Below, piece by piece: positions 1-8,609 of a stretch of DNA of 64,000 bases; the first letter of the stretch is position 1, and every line of letters starts with the position of its first letter. The position numbers were made by a program, and so were the translations under genes. Origin of the DNA: Capronia americana (lineage: Eukaryota > Ascomycota > Eurotiomycetes > Chaetothyriales > Herpotrichiellaceae); the NCBI GenBank assembly GCA_016110215.1, contig JADWQD010000014.1, positions 62,001-126,000 on the forward strand, written 5' to 3'. The notes under the pieces are model-generated. The model was not told the DNA's origin. It was given only the letters and a program-made list of their open reading frames with translations, and did not search any database.

Positions 1-614
1 TTTTCTTGGCTCTCCGGGCTTTGCTTGATGGCCCAACCGTTCAGGTGGCCAGTGCCAGCCGTCAGATAGGTCGCAAACGACAACCACGCGAGGTACGGCG
101 CCATCAGGTACGCGGCTGTGCTGTCGACCTTGCTCCAGACATAAGTCATGTAGCCCACCGTGCCAGTCAAGGCCACAATGTCGACCATGGCCTCGATGGG
201 TCTGCCCATGCCGAAGAACAACGGCATGTACACCAGGTTCAAACCCAGCTGTAGCGTGTAGAGCGTTGCACCTCTTCTGGTATCCTCGACGGTCTGGGGG
301 TTCAGGCTTGCCATGCCAGTTGTCCACACCCTATGGGCTGCATATCCCATTAACAGGTAGAGGGTAGACCAAGCTGGCGCGAAAACCCAGGGTGGCGGTC
401 TGAAGGGAGGCTGTTTCAAGGCCCGGTATTGTTCCTGTGTGCTTCTGAACGTCCCCAGCTCTTTTGCAGCTGGGTCGGAGAGTTTCTTTGGGCCGAACTT
501 TCCTGGCTGCGACACGAATCCTGAGCCAAGGCCCAGCCCGAGGGGAAGGAGGATCGAGATGGGTGCATTGGAGAAGATGGACGCAGGCAGCGTCAGGCCC
601 GGAACATACGACAT
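1..614 (-). CDS. TspO/MBR-family membrane protein, 3' end beyond the window
   Basis: The reading frame opens at an ATG (complement of 612-614) and stays open to the window edge, giving about 204 residues with no stop, so the C-terminus is missing. The diagnostic TspO signature is visible: a P-P-F-R-P-P-P-W-V-F segment followed by A-P-A-W-S-T-L-Y-L-L-M-G-Y-A, then further hydrophobic helices (L-G-L-N-L-V-Y-M-P-L-F-F-G and the tryptophan-rich A-Y-L-M-A-P-Y-L-A-W-L-S-F-A-T-Y). TspO proteins are five-helix transporters or sensors for tetrapyrroles and sterols, found in the outer mitochondrial membrane or ER of eukaryotes. The roughly 60-residue N-terminal part before the signature is longer than in bacterial members, as is common in fungi. 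No intron is visible. Substrate is not predictable from the sequence. Confidence 0.85.
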   Translation of the reverse strand, partial: MSYVPGLTLPASIFSNAPISILLPLGLGLGSGFVSQPGKFGPKKLSDPAAKELGTFRSTQEQYRALKQPPFRPPPWVFAPAWSTLYLLMGYAAHRVWTTGMASLNPQTVEDTRRGATLYTLQLGLNLVYMPLFFGMGRPIEAMVDIVALTGTVGYMTYVWSKVDSTAAYLMAPYLAWLSFATYLTAGTGHLNGWAIKQSPESQE

Positions 615-1062
615 CGCGATATTTGGTCTGATTCCTGAAGGATCAATTGTGAAAGCTGTAGAGAATTCTGATCTTCTACAGTAGGAGACTCGCTGTTGAT
701 CGACAGGACTGCACCTATGTAGGTTGATGAGAACAGTCAGAAGATCATCTGGAGACACGAATAGGTGGGATCAGATGAGCCGCGCAGTATAGTTGTCCAT
801 CAGGTGATATCTAAGTCGGTTCGGATCCAGAGATGCTCACCAGATGCAGCTGCACGATGACGCACTTATCGGCGGGGCCACAGCCTCGCCATCTCAGCCT
901 TGTGTAAATTTCCACCTTGTACCTCGTACTCGGTACGGAGACCTCGTCATCCGATACCAGTGATCTAGCGCTCGAAGTTGACAAACATAGTAGAAGTGCC
1001 TTTGCAAGTTGAGAAAAATTAATAGATTTCGAAATCTGAAATGGTCTATCGCTCATCGCCTC
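615..1062. other. Intergenic: TspO promoter and ZIP 3' flank
   Basis: This 448-bp spacer lies upstream of the TspO gene and downstream of the ZIP stop codon. It contains no convincing reading frame. Its only distinctive element is a triple GTAC array at 919-936, in which three GTAC tetramers are each separated by exactly three bases. Confidence 0.6.
919..936. repeat. Triple GTAC array with 3-bp spacers
   Basis: GTAC occurs at 919-922, 926-929 and 933-936, a 7-bp period. The array includes the 9-mer TACCTCGTA (920-928), which recurs elsewhere in the window (12567, 25858, 32968, 44222). Function unknown; it could be a protein-binding site upstream of the TspO gene. Confidence 0.5.
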
Positions 1063-2455
1063 CTATGCCCAGGCCCCTACCGCACTCATCAGCAGCCCCC
1101 CAAGGGTTACTGCTAAACAAGCCTCAATTCTCCGTCTGCCTTTCAAACTTTCATAACTCTTCTCGCTGAGAAAATCTTCAGCAATGAGCTGCACCAGTCC
1201 CGCAAAAAGCAACAGCCCGCTGCTGATTGCATTTGTAATGCCCACCATTAACAACCCAACCTTGCTTGCCGGATCGTAGAGCGAGTGCAGGAAAATCCCC
1301 AATGCCTGACCCACCGGCGTGGTGATGCCGTAGGCCAGGGACATCAGCCATGGTTTGGGCGAGCCTGCGTCGAAAAGCACGGGGATCAGCGCCGCTATGC
1401 GCGAGCCCAGTGCGAAGCCCTCAAAGGTTTGATGAAAGCAGATTGCAATGAGCAAGACGACAAATTGCGTCCCCTGCGCAACGGAAACGGCCATACCGAT
1501 GAAGATACTGTGGAAGAGAATCCCGGCCTCTAGGAGAAGGCATTGGAGAAAGAGGCGCTGTGGGTTCTGCTCATCACGACCGTGAGGGTGGTGGTGGATG
1601 TCATTTTCGTGCTGGGAGATCTTGCGTCTGTGTGGATTGCTCAGCGTTGCAGATTCGTCCGCCACAGGATCGAGATCGTCCAGGTCCAGGTCCAGGTCCG
1701 AATCGCTGTCTGTAGAATTGCGAGGTTTCGGGGACGCGTCAGTGTATGGCACTGTCGGGGCCTGCAGGTTGTTCAGCGGAACGTGCCCGTTCGCACGACT
1801 TGAGGATCCTGCTCGATTGTGCGATGCCTCTGGTATCCGTTCCCACTCAGTGGAATGGCTGTGGGTGGCGCCTTGACTCGCGAACCACATCTCAATCCCA
1901 ACCACCATGAAAACCGCTAGCATTGCGATCAACCCCGGCATTTGAGGATACGTCCGTGTCCAGAAGTCGGGTAGACATGGGTCGGTCATGGATATGAACG
2001 CGGTGGGGAGCAGATGTATGAATGCGGTCGCGAGCAGGACACCCGTGCCGAAGTGTCGGGAGAGGAAGAGAAAGCGATGCGGAATCGGGAGTTCAGGAAA
2101 ACGGCGGGCAATGACCGGAAAGGAGCATGCTATAGAACCGTTAATAAACAGTCGTTCAGTCCAGGCTCGTTGGCGTACCCAAGGTGCTCAGGGTGAGTAT
2201 GAGGAAGAGCGCAAAGACGTGAATTCCCAAATTGTAGGCGCCATGCCTTCCCACCGTGCCGCAGGCTGGCTTCGCCGGAGCATCTTGTCGTCGCTGGAGT
2301 TCAGCTTGGAGAACGTCGAGGGAGAGTCGGCTCAAGAGTAGTCCATGGTCATCTGTCCCTAGCCGTCAGTTGCTGGACTGGGTGAAGACAACACGGACAC
2401 CGTAGACAGATCTCGACATACCTCGAGTGGAGAGTCCCAGAGACTCTGGATGCAT
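1063..2455 (-). CDS. ZIP-family zinc/iron transporter
   Basis: Three exons (2455-2422, 2352-2179, 2129-1063) with GT-AG introns of 69 and 49 bp give a 424-aa plasma-membrane-type ZIP transporter that would import Zn2+ or Fe2+. Helix I is preceded by an N-terminal segment with a Cys. The fungal ZIP signature H-F-G-T-G-V-L-L-A-T-A-F-I-H-L-L-P runs across exon 3, followed by I-A-M-L-A-V-F-M-V-V-G-I-E. The central cytosolic loop is His/Asp-rich: H-S-H-S, an acidic run of alternating D-S/D-L repeats, and I-H-H-H-P-H-G. The metal-binding helices IV and V carry H-S-I-F-I-G and F-H-Q-T-F-E-G. The start is the only ATG that splices in frame onto the signature. I see no Zap1/ZafA-like ACCTTNAAGGT element upstream; there is a reverse CCAAT at 2539-2543. 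Confidence 0.9.
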
Positions 2456-3005
2456 CACTCGGGCGTTTTTCCTGTTCGATGAGCGACCTGTCCATAAAAA
2501 AGGCGAGAATGGCTCTTTGTTAAGGGAGCATACAATGTATTGGGATGGCCATCTGCCATTTACACAGCCATATCTCACTGCGAACAATTGATTGCCAGGG
2601 TCGGCACGCTGACCGGGCACGCAGGGGGCAGAGCGTGGAGCCAAGCCGGCGTGCCGGGCATTCCGAATATAGCCGTAGACTGGTATTTGGCGCGACAAAC
2701 TCAAACCTTCATTGTCTATGCAAGGCAATAAATACATTACTTCCGATGGTATGTGGGTAATCTCGTTCGGATGCAGTTGATCAATTGGTACGAAAGGGAT
2801 ACGTTTGAGAAACCACGAGTACAGTTCATACTCGCAGTATGGCAGTCAGGAGCCTCGAGTCTCGATTGACATGACCACAAACCGAGCCGGTGGGAACTGA
2901 TGTTCACCATACCATGCGCGTATGGCAATGCATTCTTTCGACCGGCAGCATGTTAAGACATTCCACCAAAGCACTGTCGGTCTTGCCTATGACGATGCTG
3001 CTAGA
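2456..3005. other. Intergenic: promoter of the ZIP transporter
   Basis: Of this 550-bp stretch I can support only a promoter role for the minus-strand ZIP gene. A CCAAT box on the minus strand (2539-2543) lies about 84 bp upstream of the ATG, and there is an A-rich stretch near 2495. The short ORFs here are not supported. Confidence 0.5.
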
Positions 3006-4257
3006 TCAATCAATATCAACGACAACTTTTCCAACATGCTTCCCATCCATCTGGAATTCGTTAGAGCAGCACGTGGCGACTTCGTTCTCAGACAATTCAC
3101 TCACAAGGTATTGGTACGCGTCTCTGAGTTGCTCTAACCCGAACATGGACTCGTCGACAACTGGTCTGAGCTGGAAGCCCTCAATCGCCCTGTTCATCTC
3201 CTCGAACTGCACTCTGCTGCCCACGACCACACTCTTCAGGTTGCACATGGCTTGTCTAGCCTGCCAGATGGTAGCTTGAGGATTTTGCTCAACACCGCCT
3301 AGGAATCCGATTAAGTGGATATCTCCCCCGGGCTTGACAGCCTTTAGACTCTCGCCGATAGTGTTTGGACCCCCGACTTCAAGAATGATGTCGAAGCCCT
3401 CCCCGTTCGGCGTCAACTTCCTGGCAGCGAGTCCCCAGTCGGGTTCGTCCTTGTAGTTCACAACATGGCGGGCACCAAGTCGTTTCAGAAGGTCGAATTT
3501 CTCGTTTGAAGATGTAGTTGCAACAACGGTAGCTCCGGCGGCGACTGCAAACTGTGAGGCCAGCGTTGTCAGCTGTGTGGGCAGTACTGGTGGCCATCCC
3601 TGTGCCTCCCTACCTGCACACCAAACAGGCTGACTCCTCCGGTGCCCTGAATCAAGACCGTATCGCCAGGCATGACATGCCTTTCGCCGTAAAGACAACC
3701 CCACGCCGTCAAAGCCGCGCAGGGAAGCGTGCTGGCCTCCCTCCAGCTTAGATGTGGCGGGATTCTCACCAATCCATGCGCAGGAAAGACTCCATATTGG
3801 CGGAAAACACCATCTCTATCCGCCCCTAGAGATGACCGCAGACGTGGGAGGTTCATCCGTCCGCCGATAAAGTCTTGAAAGAAACACGGGGTAACTCTTT
3901 CTCCAACAGCAAATTCCGTCACGCCGGATCCAACCGCAATGATCTCCCCTGCGCCGTCAGAGCCGGGCACGAGACCCGTGCTCATCGGACGTGGGTATTG
4001 CCCCTATGTGGTAAAAGACCTGTCAGTCTTGTCTCGCCGCGCCGAGATTCGGAAATGGAGGGAAGGCACAGCGGCTCGCAATTTTCGTAGCCAGCAGAGC
4101 GTACCAGCACCATAGCTATGTCACGATAGTTGAGCGAGACAGCCCTGAGCTTTACCAGAACATCCTGTCGACCAAGTTCGGGCAGTCCACCATCGACTAG
4201 CTTCAGAACATCAAGTTTGCCAGTTCCAGTGAGCGTCCATCTTTTATGCGTTGACAT
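3006..4257 (-). CDS. Zinc-less MDR oxidoreductase (quinone-reductase/alcohol-dehydrogenase like)
   Basis: Three exons (4257-4105, 4003-3614, 3551-3006), all joined in phase 0, give 362 aa. The N-terminal GroES-like half contains V-S-L-N-Y-R-D, then a splice into G-Q-Y-P-R-P and V-P-G-S-D-G-A-G-E. The Rossmann half has G-D-T-V-L-I-Q-G-T-G-G-V-S (GTGGVS at residues 171-176) followed by A-G-A-T-V-V-A-T-T-S-S. The structural-zinc cysteine cluster and the catalytic Cys of classical ADHs are absent, so this belongs to the NAD(P)-dependent, zinc-independent MDR branch; the substrate is unknown. Introns are 101 and 62 bp. Its promoter carries a 9-bp inverted repeat at 4604-4637. It lies tandem with the alpha/beta hydrolase upstream. 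Confidence 0.85.
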
Positions 4258-4834
4258 CTTGCCCAGTCTTGTGCGGGTAGACGCGTACTTGCTCCTCTTG
4301 TTCTTGAAAAGGGCAGTCCTTGTTCAGACCGATGTGCTCTCAAGGGCCAGGGAGAAATATGCTGAGTATTAACGTTGAGTTTATTGAGAGAGGAGTTCCC
4401 TGCATTGCGCAGGTGAATCGCAAGGCCGTCACGGGTGAGCAGACGAGTGGATATCCTGCGACCTTCTCCATGGCGACCTTGTACAGAAAGAGCAGCGCTT
4501 CGGTCGAAAGACTGGCCGAACCGGGCCAAGTGACAGTCCGCGATGCCTCCCTTGAGGTTCGACGGACAAATATAAAGGCTTAGATTCTTGGAGCTGAGAG
4601 ATGTAGGTCCGAAACCGGAAATCCGAAATCGGACCTAAGACCGGCGCCGATGACAGCAAGCGGCCTCAGCATGTTCATAACTGATCCCATATCGCGTGTG
4701 CGGTTTGGTAATTCCACACAGTGTCAGCCTTGGCCAAATATATTGTAATGATATTGCAGCGCCGAAATCGTGCAGTGTTCATTTCCCAATGGTGATATGG
4801 AAGACCCAAGACCGATCAAGGAGCCAGAGCTCGC
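4258..4834. other. Intergenic: promoter of the MDR oxidoreductase
   Basis: This 577-bp spacer lies between the MDR gene and the hydrolase stop. It holds a perfect 9-bp inverted repeat (4604-4637) and an AT-rich segment near 4735-4760. No gene is supported. Confidence 0.55.
4604..4637. promoter_or_regulatory. 9-bp inverted repeat with CCGAAA core
   Basis: TAGGTCCGA (4604-4612) and TCGGACCTA (4629-4637) are exact reverse complements separated by 16 bases that themselves contain CCGG and a further TCCGAAA. It lies about 350 bp upstream of the MDR ATG. Paired CGG/CCG triplets are what Zn2Cys6 activators bind, so a regulator site is plausible, but no factor is identified. Confidence 0.4.
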
Positions 4835-5929
4835 TTATGTGGCAGACTTCGCTATCGTTTGAGTAATCCAGTCGTTGATGAACCGGTGAATCTCCTTGTT
4901 GTTCTTCTCAATCGCCAAAAGATGGCCATTGCCGCGAATGCCTTTGTCTGCAAGGTACACATGCTCTACTGGAACGCCGGCATCCTGCAAGAACAGTACC
5001 GTGAGATGGTCGTATGTCGCATGATAAGACGCTTCCGCCGTCACCACCAAGACGGGCACAGCAGCCAGGTTAGGCAGCTTGGGTGCTGGTGCCTTGAGCC
5101 GTGCGCCGTCGAAAAGACCATCCTCCCCGATCTTGCTCGAGCCTCGTGTAAACTCTAGTCGTTTCACACCGTCCGGCAGGGGAGGATCGTAGGTCAAAGG
5201 AGTCGAGGTAATGCCAAACGGGCGCACGAAAGTGCCGGCTTTTGTCCCTTGCGTCCGCACGTAGAATAGGGGCAGGCCGGGGTAGATGAAGGGAGGCCCA
5301 TTTGGCTCCAGAGCCACAATGCCGCGCACCATCTCTGGACATTCGTCTGCGATGTGCCAGCCAATAGGGCCTGACTGAGAGTGCGTGACCAGGAAGGCGG
5401 GTCCTGTACGAGCAAAGAGGTCTTTTGCAAGGGGACGAAAAGCCCTTTCCACATCTTTGTACTTCGCCAGATGACCGACTTGGCTTGCGTAAAAGGCATC
5501 GAAGATGGGGTCGCCTTTCTTTCCGGAGCCCGGCCACTGCGTAAGCAGATTTGCCTGGGGGAATGAGTCATGCGGAGGCGACGTGAAGCATTCTTCCAGT
5601 TCTTCTACCGTGTAGTGGGTGAGATCGCCCAGGTCGTCGGCATGGTAGCGAGACCTGCCGACGCCGGGCTGGTCGACGACATAGCATTCCCATCCCCCTT
5701 GTGCCTGCAGCAAGGCCAGCCCCGGTCGGCCATCTGGCGTGGCTTCCCAGTGAGTTCCTGTCTGCGCTGCTCCATGGATGTAGATGATTGCGGGGCGGTT
5801 GTCGACCTTCCTGCCGTAGCGACGCACGCAGATTTGGCCGGTCATGTGTGTTCCTCGACCATCTTGGATGTATTTCCCACCGATATAGAAAACGTCACAC
5901 ATGTCGCTGAGCCGCGCGCTGGGTTCCAT
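4835..5929 (-). CDS. Alpha/beta hydrolase (esterase-like)
   Basis: Single exon of 364 aa starting at an ATG in CCATGG context; the frame runs further upstream but has no earlier ATG. The fold is recognisable: the oxyanion-loop strand I-Y-I-H-G-A-A-Q-T-G (about 49-58), V-V-D-Q-P-G-V-G-R-S (84-93), and the nucleophile elbow V-T-H-S-Q-S-G with Ser184 (small-X-Ser-X-small, with Thr replacing the usual first Gly). The catalytic His is probably in G-N-G-H-L-L near residue 336. The acid is not certain; it may lie in V-V-T-A-E or the following Y-D-H. A Pro/Gly-rich cap with a W-P-G-S-G-K-K-G segment sits before the elbow. No signal peptide is obvious, so it is probably intracellular. It resembles fungal hydrolases annotated only as 'AB hydrolase-1'. 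It lies next to scytalone dehydratase but does not look like the Ayg1 chain-shortening hydrolase. Confidence 0.8.
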   Translation of the reverse strand: MEPSARLSDMCDVFYIGGKYIQDGRGTHMTGQICVRRYGRKVDNRPAIIYIHGAAQTGTHWEATPDGRPGLALLQAQGGWECYVVDQPGVGRSRYHADDLGDLTHYTVEELEECFTSPPHDSFPQANLLTQWPGSGKKGDPIFDAFYASQVGHLAKYKDVERAFRPLAKDLFARTGPAFLVTHSQSGPIGWHIADECPEMVRGIVALEPNGPPFIYPGLPLFYVRTQGTKAGTFVRPFGITSTPLTYDPPLPDGVKRLEFTRGSSKIGEDGLFDGARLKAPAPKLPNLAAVPVLVVTAEASYHATYDHLTVLFLQDAGVPVEHVYLADKGIRGNGHLLAIEKNNKEIHRFINDWITQTIAKSAT

Positions 5930-7192
5930 GGCTGATGGGATGTGAAGAAACGGAAGAAACCCAGTCTTGCTTTGAGGCTTTTCAACTCCAACGAAGACGT
6001 TGATCACCTTGCATTCGGCGACTTTCCGGCGGGGGGAGAGAGTCCTTTACCAGATTTACGCTGGATGGCATCCTCTCACCCTATGATCGTAGGTGGAGAA
6101 GTTAATACCCACTTATGAGGAATCTTAGAATTGGGTGTTGTTGAAAGGAAACAGGAGACTAAAGCTTCCCCTGCTGCAGAACCTCAGTTCTGCCTCACTT
6201 CCACCACATCTCAACTTACCACTCTTGCCTCGAGACGTCAATTTACTCCTTGAACTCCTTGATTACTTAAATACTGAAGTGTGGCACCCGCTCACTATTT
6301 AATCCCATAACAGGGTCTCGCGGGTCTGGTTTCTAGATCTCTTCGAGAGCGACCCGCATCTTTTGCTTTGCGGCGTCTGGATTGATGCAGACAATAACTT
6401 CCAAGAACCCACCCACACGCACATACTCGTTTCGCGTTTTGCGCTCTGGGGTTCTGCTTGATTGACCACACATACTTCTCTCGTTTCAATCGATATCAAA
6501 AGTGGGCGCTGGAAACTGGACGCGGAGTGTGGCCGCCTGACACTGTTCAAGTTCATATTTGCGTGGGAACTTATTTTAGGAATATATCCATCTTGAATGC
6601 CCGTCAGATTCAGCAGGCAATAGTTGGGTTGGCCTTCATCCACGTAGAGGTCCGAAACGGTTCGAGTAGCTGTCACCAGACTGACGAAGCCGGTGCACTG
6701 TACCTGAGTTGCCCATGGGATAGAGGGAAGTGCATTCATGATTGTGTTGACTATTAGGAGACACATCATCTGTATCGTCGTGCGAAGTGTCCCTAAGCCT
6801 TGCTAATGGCAAGCCATGTCAAACTGCACGGAGGTGTACCTGTTTCCCGCGCGTTTCCTTAGCAGATGGAAGGTAGAGTCGAGGCTTTTCGCGGATCCCC
6901 AATGAAGGGCTGTCATCATCAACCTGTTAGGCTGCGGCATAAAGGCACTGGGGATAATGTGATATTCAGCAGGGATCATCGCGATAGAAGCGCGTTTGAA
7001 GTACCCGGAACACGAACGAACTTGAGGTTGACTGGATCTGATACGATTCGTCTCTCCGCCTTGAGTCTACTCGAGGCTTTTACAATTCCTGAGGTCAAAC
7101 CCTTGCCGTTCCTTTCCTCTCGTTACACCTATGTCATAGTCATTCATTTCCAGCAGGATGCGCCTTTTCTGCCGTACTGTGTAGGTGACAGC
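5930..7192. other. Intergenic: hydrolase promoter and scytalone dehydratase 3' flank
   Basis: In this 1.26-kb stretch I find no supported gene. Minus-strand ORF 6299-6769 starts at ATG ATG and has a hydrophobic N-terminus, but I see no homology and nothing else that supports it. It probably carries the hydrolase promoter and leader. Confidence 0.5.
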
Positions 7193-7898
7193 TCATTTTG
7201 TGGGGACACCCTCAGCCTGCTTAGCCACATCACTTGCGATCTGCTCCTTGTCATTGTCACCAAGCTCCTCTCGTCCCTCTTCGAAGACTTTGTCAAAGTC
7301 ATACTCGCCCCATCTGATGGTAGGGTTCAACCCAGCGAACTTCCACTCTCCATCGACCTTCTTGTACCAGTGCTGGTTGCTGCTGTGGGCATGTCCCTTG
7401 ACCAGGACCTTGCTCCTCGTCTCGTCGGTGTACTTCTGGTGGGGAACTCGGAGCTGATGGTATCCGATGATCTCCGTGTCGGAGACCTTCTCCCACGTGG
7501 ACGCGCCGCAGAAGTGCTGGGTCATCAACCGGGGGTCACCCAGGACCTTGGGGTCGGAGATCATGGCGATGAAGTCGTCGGCGGGCATGGCTTCCCAGAG
7601 TTTGTTCAGGAAGGAGCGGTAATCAATGCGGACGGTAGGGGCCACAATCTTGCGTAGGCGAGGCCAGTCCTGCGGGCCATGTCAGTGGTGAGTTGAAGGT
7701 GAAATGTAGATCAAGATCTGCGTGAAACCGTACCTTGGAGTCGTAGCTCTCGGCCCATTCCCAGTACGCTCTGAGGCAGCCTTGGTAGTCTATCAGAGCG
7801 CATGTCAGCTTCGAGGAACGTCGGAGGAAGCAGGTCGTCAATCGAAAAGCACAAGACCACTGACCTTCCCACGAGATGAGTTTGCTTTTGGACGCCAT
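7193..7898 (-). CDS. arp1: Scytalone dehydratase (DHN melanin synthesis)
   Basis: Three exons (7898-7865, 7789-7734, 7669-7193) with introns of 75 and 64 bp give 188 aa, close to the family length. The enzyme removes water from scytalone and vermelone to give 1,3,8-trihydroxynaphthalene and 1,8-dihydroxynaphthalene precursors of melanin. All active-site residues known from the Magnaporthe enzyme are present with a constant three-residue offset: Tyr27, Asp28, Tyr47, His82, His107, Ser126 and Asn128. Conserved blocks include W-A-E-S-Y-D-S-K-D-W, I-G-Y-H-Q-L-R-V-P-H-Q and K-G-H-A-H-S. It should be catalytically active. No PKS, T4HN/T3HN reductase or laccase is visible in this window, so it is unclustered here. 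The symbol follows Aspergillus usage. Confidence 0.95.
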
Positions 7899-8609
7899 GA
7901 TGTCTGAGAAAGCAACGAACGCAACAATTCAGACGAGAGAGAAAGACTGCGTGCAGGTGAAGACGAGAGGAGAGAGGGTGGTGGAGGTTAAGGTGCTTGT
8001 CCGTGTCTAAATAAATTGTGAACTTGCACACCGCCCCTTTCGATCTGTCTTATCCACACGCACGCAAACCCACGCGCCCACCCATGGCCCAGAGCAATAG
8101 TGAACCATCTCTAGGGCTTTTCGGAACCTAGCGTGTGCAACTCTAGCCTGCTCGCCCTATCTTCTTGCAGCGTCCGCATCTGTTGCTCAGGAACAGCTGC
8201 AAGAGGCGGGCGCTAAAGCGGGCAACGCAGCGGGGCAATGACGCGCGGGGTCCGACCCCCCTAATCGGAGTGGGGGGCGAAAGCCATGTGCCCATTTTTG
8301 GAGACGCACTTCCGATTGACGTGACGAGCAGAAGCAGTATGTGTTGAAATCCAGCAATTTGTTCAGCATTGCGATTCGCAGCCTGATACTGGTAGACAAC
8401 TTAGATTTCGACTTTTGTAGTACGAAAGGGATGCAGATGCCTCCCATGAAATCACGCGCTTGACAAGTACTATCCAAGTGCCTCGTCCGGCTAAGTCTCT
8501 TGCAAAGGGCCGCCTTGCCTCGTGTAACCTCATCGACCTGATATCCAATATTGGCGCTTGTCAGTATTCAGGAAGCGCTTTGAGCCGCTTGCCCTCCGCT
8601 GCTGTGCGT
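7899..8609. other. Intergenic: promoter of scytalone dehydratase
   Basis: This 711-bp stretch upstream of the dehydratase contains a GC-rich segment (about 8200-8285) with a C6/G6 hairpin (8256-8261 pairing with 8272-8277, 10-base loop). No gene is supported. Confidence 0.5.

Noticed and set aside
6299..6769. Minus-strand ORF of 156 aa with hydrophobic start
   Set aside because: No recognisable motif, low-complexity C-terminus and no splice partner; kept as part of the spacer.
6866..7657. Plus-strand ORF of 263 codons
   Set aside because: It is antisense to the scytalone dehydratase exon, whose active-site residues and splicing are certain.
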